Shown one piece after another: positions 1 through 7,877 of a DNA stretch of 64,000 nt. The stretch comes from Bifidobacterium avesanii (GTDB lineage: Bacteria > Actinomycetota > Actinomycetes > Actinomycetales > Bifidobacteriaceae), in the NCBI RefSeq assembly GCF_009299475.1, contig NZ_WBSN01000010.1:34701-98700 (forward strand). Direction: 5' to 3'. The position numbers and the translations under genes are program-made. How positions within the stretch are numbered: the stretch's first letter is position 1; every line of letters begins with the position of its first letter. Below the pieces are notes generated by a model. That model searched no databases. It worked only from the letters and a program-made list of their open reading frames with translations, and was not told the DNA's origin.

Positions 1-3000
1 GACCCGTCCGGCCACCGCGCGTTCATCGAGGAGGCCGCCGGCATTCTCAAGCACCGCAAGCGCAAGGAGCGCGCGCTGCGCAAGCTCGCCAACACCGAAC
101 GCAACCTCGCCCGTCTGGACGATCTGCTCGGCGAAATCCACCGCCAACTGGGGCCGCTCGGCCGTCAGGCGCGCATCTCCCGGCGCGCGGAGGCGATTCA
201 GGTGACCGTGCGCGACGCCCAATCCCGCCTGTACGCCGAGGACGCGGTGCTCGCGTTGAAGCAGCGCGACGAGCTGCGCGGCGAACTCGCCGACGTGCGT
301 TCCCATCTCGCCTCCGCGCAACGCGAGCTGGCCGGCGTGAAGGTGCGCATCGAGCAGGTGGAGGCGCTGGCCAGCGAGGCCAGCCCGGCCATCGCGCGCG
401 TGAACGAGATCTGGCACCGCTACGCGCAATTGCAGGAGCGGTACCGTTCGCTCGCCCAAGTGGCGGGGGAACGCGCCCGCTCGCTGCTCGGGCAGGTGAT
501 CGACCACCTTGGCGACGATCCGGACCTGCTGGAGCGCCGGGCCGCGGAACTGGACGGTCAGGCGCGTACGCAGCGGGACGCGGTCGCGGATGCGCGGCTC
601 GCATTGGACCGCGCGACCGAAAGCCGGGCCGACGACGAGCGCAAACTGGCGTCCGTGCGCCAGACGCTCACCGAACTGCGCAAAAGCGCCCGGCAGCGCG
701 AGTCCAGGATCGCGCAGCTCAACACGCTCATCGCCCGCGAGGAGGCGGCGGTGGAGCTCGCCGAAACGCGCGCGAAGGACTTCGACGCGCAGCGTGCGGC
801 GCTGGGCGGCCAATTGGACGACGCCCGCGCGCAGCATGCGGCGTTGTCGCATGAGGCCGAGGCAACGACCGAAGCCGACGAAGGCAAGGCGCTGGACGAC
901 GCCCGCACCGCGCTCGCCGCACGGCAGGAGACACTGGACGGGCTGTTGGACGAGCAACGCACGCTGAACGGGCGGATCATCTCGCTCAAGGCCAAGGCGG
1001 ACGCGCTCAACGACACGTTGGACAGCCGCAACGCGTCCGGCGAGCTGGAACGTGACGCGGCCGTGGGTGCGCTGGGCAGGCTCGCCGACTTCATCCGCGT
1101 GGAGGACGGCTGGGAGGAGGCCGTCGCGCACGCGCTCGACGCGTTCGCCGGGGCGCTGGTGGTGCCGGGGACGGCGAATATGCTGCACGCCCTGCGACGG
1201 GCGCGAGAGGACAAGCTCGGCAGGGCCGTGGTGCTGGCGGCGGACGGCGGGCTCGTCGCTGATGGCGCCGGGCTCGCCAGTGCCGGGCAGGCGGGACGCG
1301 CTGCGCATGACGATCGTGCGCATGATGATCGTGCGCATGGCCGGGACGGCGGGGGATTCCGGTCGCTGGGGGAGCTGGTGCACGGTTCCGGCGCTGTGGT
1401 TGCGGAGGCTACGGCGGGCGCGGAAGACGGAGGCGATTCGCCCGATTCCGGTGAGGGGGCCGGTTCCGGCTCGGCCGTGGCCGGTCATGCCGCGACGCCG
1501 GATGCGGCATCGGACGCCACGGATGCGGCGTCCGGCGTGGTGGCCGCGGTGCGTCTGCTGCTTGCCGACGTGGCCGCCGTGGAGTCGCTGGACGAGGCCC
1601 AATCCGCGCTGTCCGCCGGATGGCGGACCGCCGCCACGCGCGACGGCGAGATCGTGAACGCCGTGGCGGCCGCGGGCGGATCGTCCCTGTCCCAGTCGGA
1701 TCTTTCGCTGGCCGCCCGGCGCGACCGGGCGCTCGCCCAGATGCATGCGCTGGAGGACGAGCTTGGTGCCCTTGATGTTCGTGTGGAACAGGCCAAGTCG
1801 GAGCGCGACGAGGCCCGGTTGGCGGTGGACCGCGAATCCAGTCGCCGCACCGAAATGCGGCTCAAGGCGCAGCAGGCGGCCAAATCGCTCAGGGCCGCGG
1901 CGGATCGCGTCGCCGGATGCGAGCGTCAGGTGAAGGCGATGGACGGCAAGATCGCCGCGGTGCGAGAGGACGGCGAAACCCACCGGCTCAAGCTCGACGA
2001 TCTGCGGCTCGCATTGGAGGTGGCCCGGGAATCCGATGGCGACGGCGCGGACTCCGACGAGCTGGCCGCGCGTGAAACCGCGCTGGAGCATGCGCTCGCC
2101 GCGACCCGCGAGCAGGAAGTCACCGCCAAAATCGCGTGGAACGAAGCTAAGCGCAAGGTCGATTCGCTGGAACGCCAGGCCGGGTTGCTGCATGATCAGG
2201 CCAAGGAGGCCGTGGACCGCCGTGCCCGCGTCGAAGCGCTGAACGCCAAGCGTCGTGAGCAGGCCGCCCACGCGCGGTCGGTCGCCGACGACGCAACCGA
2301 AATCGCGGAACTGATCGGCCGGTACATCGCCGACGCGACCGCGCGGCGGGACGCGCTGCAGGCCGAGGCGTCCAGCCATGACGACGAGCTGAAGGCCTTG
2401 AGGGGCGAGCGCGACCGCATCGAGCCCAAGGTTGGCGAACTGACCGCGCGCGAGCATGCGCTGGACGTGGACCGCGAACGCGTGGCCGGGCAGTGCGGCC
2501 AGATCACGCAGAAAATCGCCGACGATCTGGGCATGGACGTGGACGGGCTCATCGCGCAGTACGGGCCGGACCAGCCGGTGCCGGTGCTCGACGAGCAGGG
2601 ACGGCCGGTGCCGGTGGTGGCCGCGGCGGATCAGGGTGCGGATTCGGCGGGCGAAGCCACCGGGACGACCCAATCGGGCGAACACGACGGTCAGACGGGA
2701 TCATCAAAGACGGCGGACAGCCGGAACGACGCCGCCGGGACGGTTCACAACGGTCCGACTGAACCGGCCAACCCGGGCGAATCACCCGAAACCGCCTATC
2801 AGACCGTGCCATACGATCGCGCCGAGCAGCGCAAACGTCTCGACAAGGCCCGCCGCGATCTGGCCGCGCTCGGCAAGGTCAACCCGCTCGCCACCGAGGA
2901 ATACGACGCGCTGCAGACCCGCAACCAGTACCTCAACGACCAGCGCAACGACGTGGTCCAGTCGCGCGACGACCTCATGGGGCTCATCAAGGACCTCGAT

Positions 3001-3465
3001 TCCACCATGGTCGAGGTGTTCCGCTCGGCCTTCGACGACACGGCCAAGGCGTTTGAGCGCATGTTCGGCATGCTGTTCCCCGGCGGCCGCGGACGGCTCC
3101 GGCTCGAAAACCCGGACGACCTGCTCACCACGGGCGTGCTCGTGGAGGCCAGCCCGGCCGGCAAGCGCGTCAAGCAGCTGAGCCTGCTGTCCGGCGGCGA
3201 ACGGTCGCTCACCGCGCTGGCCCTGCTGTTCGCCATCTTCACCGCGCGTCCCAGCCCGTTCTACGTGATGGACGAGGTGGAGGCCGCCCTCGACGACGTG
3301 AATCTCACCCGCCTCATCAACGCGTTCAACGACCTGCGCGAGCACGCCCAGCTCATCATCATCACCCACCAGCAGCGCACCATGTCGATCGCGGATGCGT
3401 TGTACGGCGTCACCATGCGCGCCGACGGCGTGACGGCCGTGGTCAGCCAGCGGCTGGAGCGGTAG
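1..3465 (+). CDS. smc: Chromosome segregation ATPase SMC, 5'-truncated by the window
   Basis: This is the last 1154 residues of the SMC condensin ATPase, which compacts and separates sister chromosomes together with ScpA and ScpB. The frame is open from base 1, so the N-terminal Walker A region lies outside the window. Two long coiled-coil stretches flank a hinge. The signature motif LSGGERS is at about residue 1064 and Walker B (VMDEVEAALDD, D1091/E1092) at about 1090. Two low-complexity acidic/Ala-Gly insertions are visible, near residues 413-513 (in or beside the hinge) and 854-937 (in the returning coil). With them the full protein would be near 1290 residues, longer than the usual 1150-1200. 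GTG 202 is only an internal codon. Confidence 0.95.
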   Translation, partial: DPSGHRAFIEEAAGILKHRKRKERALRKLANTERNLARLDDLLGEIHRQLGPLGRQARISRRAEAIQVTVRDAQSRLYAEDAVLALKQRDELRGELADVRSHLASAQRELAGVKVRIEQVEALASEASPAIARVNEIWHRYAQLQERYRSLAQVAGERARSLLGQVIDHLGDDPDLLERRAAELDGQARTQRDAVADARLALDRATESRADDERKLASVRQTLTELRKSARQRESRIAQLNTLIAREEAAVELAETRAKDFDAQRAALGGQLDDARAQHAALSHEAEATTEADEGKALDDARTALAARQETLDGLLDEQRTLNGRIISLKAKADALNDTLDSRNASGELERDAAVGALGRLADFIRVEDGWEEAVAHALDAFAGALVVPGTANMLHALRRAREDKLGRAVVLAADGGLVADGAGLASAGQAGRAAHDDRAHDDRAHGRDGGGFRSLGELVHGSGAVVAEATAGAEDGGDSPDSGEGAGSGSAVAGHAATPDAASDATDAASGVVAAVRLLLADVAAVESLDEAQSALSAGWRTAATRDGEIVNAVAAAGGSSLSQSDLSLAARRDRALAQMHALEDELGALDVRVEQAKSERDEARLAVDRESSRRTEMRLKAQQAAKSLRAAADRVAGCERQVKAMDGKIAAVREDGETHRLKLDDLRLALEVARESDGDGADSDELAARETALEHALAATREQEVTAKIAWNEAKRKVDSLERQAGLLHDQAKEAVDRRARVEALNAKRREQAAHARSVADDATEIAELIGRYIADATARRDALQAEASSHDDELKALRGERDRIEPKVGELTAREHALDVDRERVAGQCGQITQKIADDLGMDVDGLIAQYGPDQPVPVLDEQGRPVPVVAAADQGADSAGEATGTTQSGEHDGQTGSSKTADSRNDAAGTVHNGPTEPANPGESPETAYQTVPYDRAEQRKRLDKARRDLAALGKVNPLATEEYDALQTRNQYLNDQRNDVVQSRDDLMGLIKDLDSTMVEVFRSAFDDTAKAFERMFGMLFPGGRGRLRLENPDDLLTTGVLVEASPAGKRVKQLSLLSGGERSLTALALLFAIFTARPSPFYVMDEVEAALDDVNLTRLINAFNDLREHAQLIIITHQQRTMSIADALYGVTMRADGVTAVVSQRLER

Positions 3466-3737
3466 GGCAGTGGAAACGGCAGAGCAACGGAGCCGTGGCC
3501 GGGCCGTGATGATCAGTCCTCGTGACCGTGACGGTGACCGTGACAGTGACCGACACGGTCTTTCGCTTGGCTGTGGAAAAGCTTAGAACGACGCCACTGT
3601 GCAGCATGCGTGACCATGGCCGCCTGGTCCTTGTCGCCTACATTGTCACAATCCGGACTCTGCCACGGTCTCCGTTGCGTTCTCCGTCGCACCGGCGTGG
3701 GTGAGTATGAGACGAATGGCCGGACCGGGAGCGAATG

Positions 3738-3788
3738 ACCGGACAGGGAGCGGAGAACCGGACAGGGAGCGGAGAACCGGACAGGGAG
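3738..3788. repeat. 19-bp tandem repeat, about 2.7 copies
   Basis: The unit ACCGGACAGGGAGCGGAGA occurs at 3738-3756 and 3757-3775 without mismatch. A third copy starts at 3776 and runs into the left arm of the 96-nt element. A diverged copy precedes at about 3720. The tandem appears to be a stuttered left arm of that element. Confidence 0.85.
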
Positions 3789-3874
3789 CGCCCACTCCCC
3801 GTCCATGGCCCACAAAAACGTTGAGATTCTGCCATTCCGGTCATATCCGGACAAGGAGTGGGCGCTCCCGGTCC
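3779..3874. repeat. 96-nt inverted-repeat element, family A copy 1
   Basis: Two 26-nt arms (3779-3804 and 3849-3874) are inverted repeats with about three mismatches around a 44-nt spacer. Each arm has the form GGAC-N-GGAGCGCCC-N-CTCC-NN-GTCC and is partly self-palindromic. A second copy with the same arm and spacer lengths is at 21409-21504. The function is unknown; a folded RNA or REP-like element are the simplest readings. Confidence 0.8.
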
Positions 3875-3885
3875 AGATGCCCGCC

Positions 3886-5136
3886 CTAGAACCCGGTGTT
3901 GGTGGGCTTGGGGTAGTACTTGCCGAACTTGCGGTACTGGTTGAGCTCGGACTCCATGAGATGGAACCAGCGCTTGAAGGACATATCCTTCGGATTGCGC
4001 TGCGGGCTGATGCGCCCGGCCTTCTGCAGACGAACCACCTGCGCCTTCAAGTCCGGATCCACCACGTAGCGGCGGAGCAGGCCGTTGGGAATGATCGAGT
4101 AGAGCACCTCGTCATCGGCCACGCGCGGCGCCATCGGATGCCCCTCGATCACATCGGAGACGAGCACCTCCATGGGGTTGATGCCGGCGCCGAGCACGTA
4201 GAAGCTGTTGCGGCCGATGCGCGGGTTGACTTCGAGGAAATAGAACTTGCCGGTGTGCGGGTCGCGCTTGACGTCGAAGTTCGCGAAGCCGCGGTACGGC
4301 ATGGATTCGAGGAACCGGCGGGCCGGCTCGAGGATCTCCGGGATCGCCTCGGTGATCATGGCGCACGGGTTGCCCAGCGTGGCTGGATGGTGTTCCTCGA
4401 GCAGCACGTGCGCGGAGCACAGCAGCGAGACGGTGCCGGTGGTGTCCACGTAGGCGGTCACCGAGTACATCTGCGTGTCGTCACCCTCCACGAGCTCCTG
4501 CGCCACGAACGTGCCGCGGAAGCCCGCCTTGGCGAGCGTGGACCACAGGGCGTCCAGTTGCTCCGGCGTATCGATGCGGTACACCTTCTGGCGGCCCTCG
4601 AACAGCAGGTTCTCGTACTGCGAGCTGTCGGCGGGCTTGGCCACCACGGGGAAGCGCAGGTCCGCGGGCACGGGCTGCGGCGTCCAGCCGGGCTCGCCGG
4701 CGCCCGAGAAGTCCTCGTAGAACGACTTCGGCACCGGCATGCCCTGCGCGGTGGCGAGGCGCTCGAATTCCTGCTTGTCGCTCACGCGCTCGATCACGTC
4801 CAGCGGTGGAATCGGCACCACGTAGTACTGCTCCAACTCGGCGCGGTGCGTGGCGAACACGTGGATGCGCCAGTCGGTGTTGGCGAGCAGCAGCAGGCGG
4901 CGGCGGGGGTTGCGGGCCTTGAGTTCCTTGCCGAGCCTGAGCAGCTCGTCCACCAGCGGCCCCTCCTCGCTGGCGTCGGCGAAGCCGTGGCGGGTGAGGA
5001 TCGCGGAATCGCGGATCGCGGACGGATCGTACGCCGTCACCATGATCGGCTTGACGTCATACGCCTCGTTGAGCTCGCGCGCCAACGCGTACGCGCCCAG
5101 ATCGCCGCCGAGAATCACCGGTTGAAAAGCCGCCAT
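3886..5136 (-). CDS. ATP-grasp carboxylate-amine ligase, candidate D-aspartate ligase
   Basis: A 416-residue protein of the ATP-grasp fold. The N-terminal Rossmann-like domain begins VILGGDLGAYALARELNEAY. A central ATP-grasp part has FPVVAKPADSSQY, and the metal-binding end has FLEVNPRIGRNS. This layout matches the D-aspartate ligase (Aslfm) type, which adds D-Asp to the side-chain amine of Lys or Orn in peptidoglycan precursors. That role is inferred from family resemblance and the nearby femABX and murE genes. The ATG at 5136 is chosen because AAGGAGA lies just upstream; the open frame continues further but has no support. It is divergent from the aminotransferase gene across about 190 bp. 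Confidence 0.75.
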   Translation of the reverse strand: MAAFQPVILGGDLGAYALARELNEAYDVKPIMVTAYDPSAIRDSAILTRHGFADASEEGPLVDELLRLGKELKARNPRRRLLLLANTDWRIHVFATHRAELEQYYVVPIPPLDVIERVSDKQEFERLATAQGMPVPKSFYEDFSGAGEPGWTPQPVPADLRFPVVAKPADSSQYENLLFEGRQKVYRIDTPEQLDALWSTLAKAGFRGTFVAQELVEGDDTQMYSVTAYVDTTGTVSLLCSAHVLLEEHHPATLGNPCAMITEAIPEILEPARRFLESMPYRGFANFDVKRDPHTGKFYFLEVNPRIGRNSFYVLGAGINPMEVLVSDVIEGHPMAPRVADDEVLYSIIPNGLLRRYVVDPDLKAQVVRLQKAGRISPQRNPKDMSFKRWFHLMESELNQYRKFGKYYPKPTNTGF

Positions 5137-5191
5137 GTCGTTCGTCTCCTTGCTTGCGCACCCTGATGTGCACCCAACCCCACCCACTATA

Positions 5192-5230
5192 CGCGGGGCC
5201 GTGCAATTCATGGCCGTGCAATTCAAGCCG
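5192..5230. repeat. Short direct repeat in the divergent promoter region
   Basis: GGCCGTGCAATTCA occurs twice, about 17 bp apart, between the divergent ATP-grasp and aminotransferase genes, followed by a third partial copy. It could be a regulator site or chance. Confidence 0.4.
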
Positions 5231-5329
5231 TGCCCGAGGTCGATTCGTCCGTGTTCGGACCCCGCGCGATACAGTGGGCATGCAATGCATTTCGACCGCA
5301 TATTTCGTACCGCACGCACGGGAGGACAC

Positions 5330-6550
5330 ATGACCGAGGCAACTTCGACCGCACGTCTGCGCGAGGCGCTCGCCAACCGCACCGGCACCCGCCCGCAGGA
5401 CTGGTATCCCGTGTTCAAGGCCCGTTACGGCATGTTCGCGGCGTTCTCGGCGCTGCATGACGTACGCGGCGAGGGCACGGTGCTCACCCAGCTGTTCACC
5501 TGCTGCACGGCGGTGGACCCGATCGTCGATGCCGGGCTGACGCCGCGGTACGAGGAGGTGGACGCCGGCACGCTGTCGATCGACGCCAAGGCGCTGGCCG
5601 ACAGCGTCGTCGGGGAGACGCGGCCCGTGCACGCCGTCATGCTGCAGCACACGTTCGGCATCATCGACAACGCCGCCGATCTCGACCTGTCCGAAGCCGT
5701 CCGGTCCATGCCGCGCACGCTGCTCGTGGAGGACTGCGCCCACTGCGCGTGCCGCATGGCCCGCGGCGACGACGGCGGCCCGCTGGCGGACGTGTCCGTG
5801 CACTCCTTCGGCGTGGAGAAGATCCTGCCCACACGCTTCGGCGGGGCGATCTGGATCAATCCGCGTCTGGCCCAGTCCGACCCGGTGCTGGACGCCGAAC
5901 TGCGCGGGCGGCTGGACGCGCTGCCCCGGCCGGGTGCGCGGCTTGATTTCGTCACGCGCGTGTACGTCAACGAAAACCGCGTGCTGTCGCGTCTGGGCGG
6001 CCTCGGCGGCACCCTGCGCGGCGCGCTGACCCGCGCGGGCCTGTACGAGCCGCCGATAGCCGACTCCGAGCGGGCCGGCAAGCTGTCGTACGCCCCCATG
6101 AAGCCGACGCCGTGGATCGAGGACCGCGCGGCCGACGCCATCGGCGCGCTGCACGCCAACGAGGAGGGGCGCAAGCGCGTGGTGGCGATCTACCGCGACC
6201 TCCTGGGACACGCCGCCGACGAGCTCGGCATTCCCTCCGGCGTGATGACCGGGCGCCCGCAGCCGCTGCTGCGCTTCCCGCTGTTCCTCAAGTCCACCGA
6301 GGACGCGGAGCGCGTGCTCAAGGCCGTGCGCGCGGCCGGCGGCTACGCGGAACGCTGGTACCGGCCCGAACTGTTCCCCGGCGTGAGCGATCCGGCGGCC
6401 TACGGGGTGACCGACGAGGTGCACGGCCGTCTGCCGGTCACCGAAGGTCTGGTCGCCGGCGCGGTCTGCCTGCCCACCGAACTGGGGGACGACGAACGGG
6501 CCCGCACGCGCGCCCGGGCCATCTGCGACGCGGTGCTCGGATGCCTGTGA
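5330..6550 (+). CDS. DegT/DnrJ/EryC1/StrS-family PLP aminotransferase
   Basis: A 406-residue type I-fold PLP enzyme of the sugar aminotransferase family. The PLP-phosphate region EDCAHCACR is followed by the Schiff-base lysine in FGVEKILPTRFGG (K164). Family members transfer an amino group to keto-sugars of surface glycans, and a few act on non-sugar substrates. No sugar nucleotide genes are adjacent, so the substrate is unknown. The ATG at 5330 follows GGAGG by a normal distance. It is divergent from the ATP-grasp gene. A cell-envelope role is inferred from the neighbours only. Confidence 0.8.
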   Translation: MTEATSTARLREALANRTGTRPQDWYPVFKARYGMFAAFSALHDVRGEGTVLTQLFTCCTAVDPIVDAGLTPRYEEVDAGTLSIDAKALADSVVGETRPVHAVMLQHTFGIIDNAADLDLSEAVRSMPRTLLVEDCAHCACRMARGDDGGPLADVSVHSFGVEKILPTRFGGAIWINPRLAQSDPVLDAELRGRLDALPRPGARLDFVTRVYVNENRVLSRLGGLGGTLRGALTRAGLYEPPIADSERAGKLSYAPMKPTPWIEDRAADAIGALHANEEGRKRVVAIYRDLLGHAADELGIPSGVMTGRPQPLLRFPLFLKSTEDAERVLKAVRAAGGYAERWYRPELFPGVSDPAAYGVTDEVHGRLPVTEGLVAGAVCLPTELGDDERARTRARAICDAVLGCL

Positions 6551-6859
6551 GGGCATGAGCGGACGGCTGGTCGGCCTCGGGCCGGACTTCGGTGGCCGTT
6601 TCGTGGCATCGGCGACGTCCGCTGTGTCTCGGATCGCATCCATTGTGGAAAATGGCAGCGATCCGAGACACGGAAGGGCATCGTTGTGTCTCGGATCGCA
6701 TCCATTGTCGGAATTGGCAGTGGATCGAGACACAGGAACGCATAGCCGCGTCTCAATTCGCATCCGTTGCTGAAATTGGCGGCGGATCGAGGCGCAGGCG
6801 GGCCTTGCATTCCGACCTAGTGCCCGGGCTGCTCGAACAAGAGCCCGGACAACAAAGGA
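6551..6859. other. Intergenic region filled by family B palindromes
   Basis: No gene is seen between the convergent aminotransferase and femABX genes. Most of the space is three copies of a palindromic unit (see 6623-6799). Confidence 0.7.
6623..6799. repeat. Three tandem palindromic units, family B
   Basis: Units lie at about 6623-6672, 6685-6735 and 6747-6799. Each has the form GTGTCTCGGATCGC, a spacer with CATCCATTG and an ATTGGC-like block, then GCGATCCGAGACAC. The first unit has a perfect 14-bp stem with a loop of about 20 nt. The second and third are progressively degraded. Confidence 0.85.
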
Positions 6860-7855
6860 TCAGAGACGGTCCTTCACGGCCTTGGCGACCTGCAGGGACT
6901 TGTAGAACACCTTCTTGAGCGGGATGTCGTGCCCGGCGGCCACCTCGGTGACCTCCTCGGTGAACTTGGTCTTGAATTCGTTGAGGCCCATGAGGCTCGG
7001 CGCGAAGTCGGAGCCGATGCCCATGAGGTCGTACGCCGTGAGCCCCTGCGCGCCCAGCAGGCAGCACTCGGAGTAGAGCAGCTTGTCGGTCACGTGCAGG
7101 CGCATCACGTCGTTGCGCATGCCGGCGTAGTAGCGTACGGCGAGCGGGCCGTTCACGGTCACGATCGACCAGGCGACCACTCGGCCCTCGATGCGGGCGG
7201 CGAACACGCGGCAGTGCTTCGCGCCGAGCGCGGCGATCATGTCGGAGTAGTCGGTGATGGGGGCGGGCGTGAAGCCGTCGCGCTTGCCGGTCTCCACCAT
7301 CACGTCGTAATACTCGGTGAAGTCGGCGATGGCCTTGTCGGTCTCGTCGGCGCACTCGGCCGGGCATTCGCGCAGCGCCTTGCGCACGTCGCGGCGGCCG
7401 CGGCGCTTCATGCGGGAGAGGATCGCGTCGTCGCCGCCGGTGATGTCGATCACCACGGTGCGGTCGTACGGCACGGTGGACAGTGCCTTCTCGTAGCCGT
7501 CGGCGAACCACGTGTCGAGGCGCAGGAACGCCACGTTGCGGTCGCGCTCCCTGACGGCGTCGGCGATCGCGTCGATCACTTCGCGCTCGGCGGCGGCGTC
7601 GGAGGGCTTGTCCACCCACACCGGGCCGTGCATGGAACGCAGGTAGTGGTAGCCGTGCGTGTCCATGTCGATCAGGGAGAGCAGCGCCACGGTCTTGCCG
7701 TCACGCTGCGCGCGCAGGGCGCCCCACGGGGTGCGGCCGGGGACTTCGGACTGGAAGTCGGCCCAGATCTTGGTCTGCTCGATCGGCAGGGTCAGGCCGA
7801 GCTCGGCCGCCTCTCGCTCGAGGTCGGGCAGTTCGATGGATGCGATGGTGATCAT
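6860..7855 (-). CDS. FemABX-family peptidoglycan interpeptide bridge aminoacyltransferase
   Basis: A 331-residue protein of the FemA/FemB/FemX type (two GNAT-like domains). These enzymes add amino acids from aminoacyl-tRNA to the side chain of the third stem-peptide residue. The start PIEQTKIWADFQ and the stretch HGPVWVDKPSD are typical of the family. The long coiled arm seen in staphylococcal FemA is absent. The ATG at 7855 follows AAAGGAA. It lies 22 nt downstream of murE on the same strand, so the two probably form an operon that sets the bridge chemistry. Which amino acid is added cannot be read from sequence. Confidence 0.88.
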   Translation of the reverse strand: MITIASIELPDLEREAAELGLTLPIEQTKIWADFQSEVPGRTPWGALRAQRDGKTVALLSLIDMDTHGYHYLRSMHGPVWVDKPSDAAAEREVIDAIADAVRERDRNVAFLRLDTWFADGYEKALSTVPYDRTVVIDITGGDDAILSRMKRRGRRDVRKALRECPAECADETDKAIADFTEYYDVMVETGKRDGFTPAPITDYSDMIAALGAKHCRVFAARIEGRVVAWSIVTVNGPLAVRYYAGMRNDVMRLHVTDKLLYSECCLLGAQGLTAYDLMGIGSDFAPSLMGLNEFKTKFTEEVTEVAAGHDIPLKKVFYKSLQVAKAVKDRL

Positions 7856-7877
7856 GCGATTGGTTCCTTTGTCACTT

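Larger units (their letters stand above)
3466..3885. other. Repeat-bearing intergenic region between convergent smc and ATP-grasp genes
   Basis: No gene is recognisable. The stretch holds a short GTGACCGTGACG-type run (about 3520-3560), a 19-bp tandem repeat (3738-3790) and the 96-nt inverted-repeat element at 3779-3874. Both flanking genes end here, so it is a 3' intergenic space. Confidence 0.7.

Noticed and set aside
3738..3790. CRISPR-like array
   Set aside because: Direct repeats of 19 bp are contiguous with no unique spacers, and no cas gene is near.
3805..5166. 453-codon plus-strand open frame
   Set aside because: It is the antisense shadow of the ATP-grasp gene, whose minus strand has family motifs and a ribosome site.
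5057..6763. 568-codon minus-strand open frame
   Set aside because: It is a shadow of the DegT-type aminotransferase and runs through the family B repeats; no domain is recognisable.
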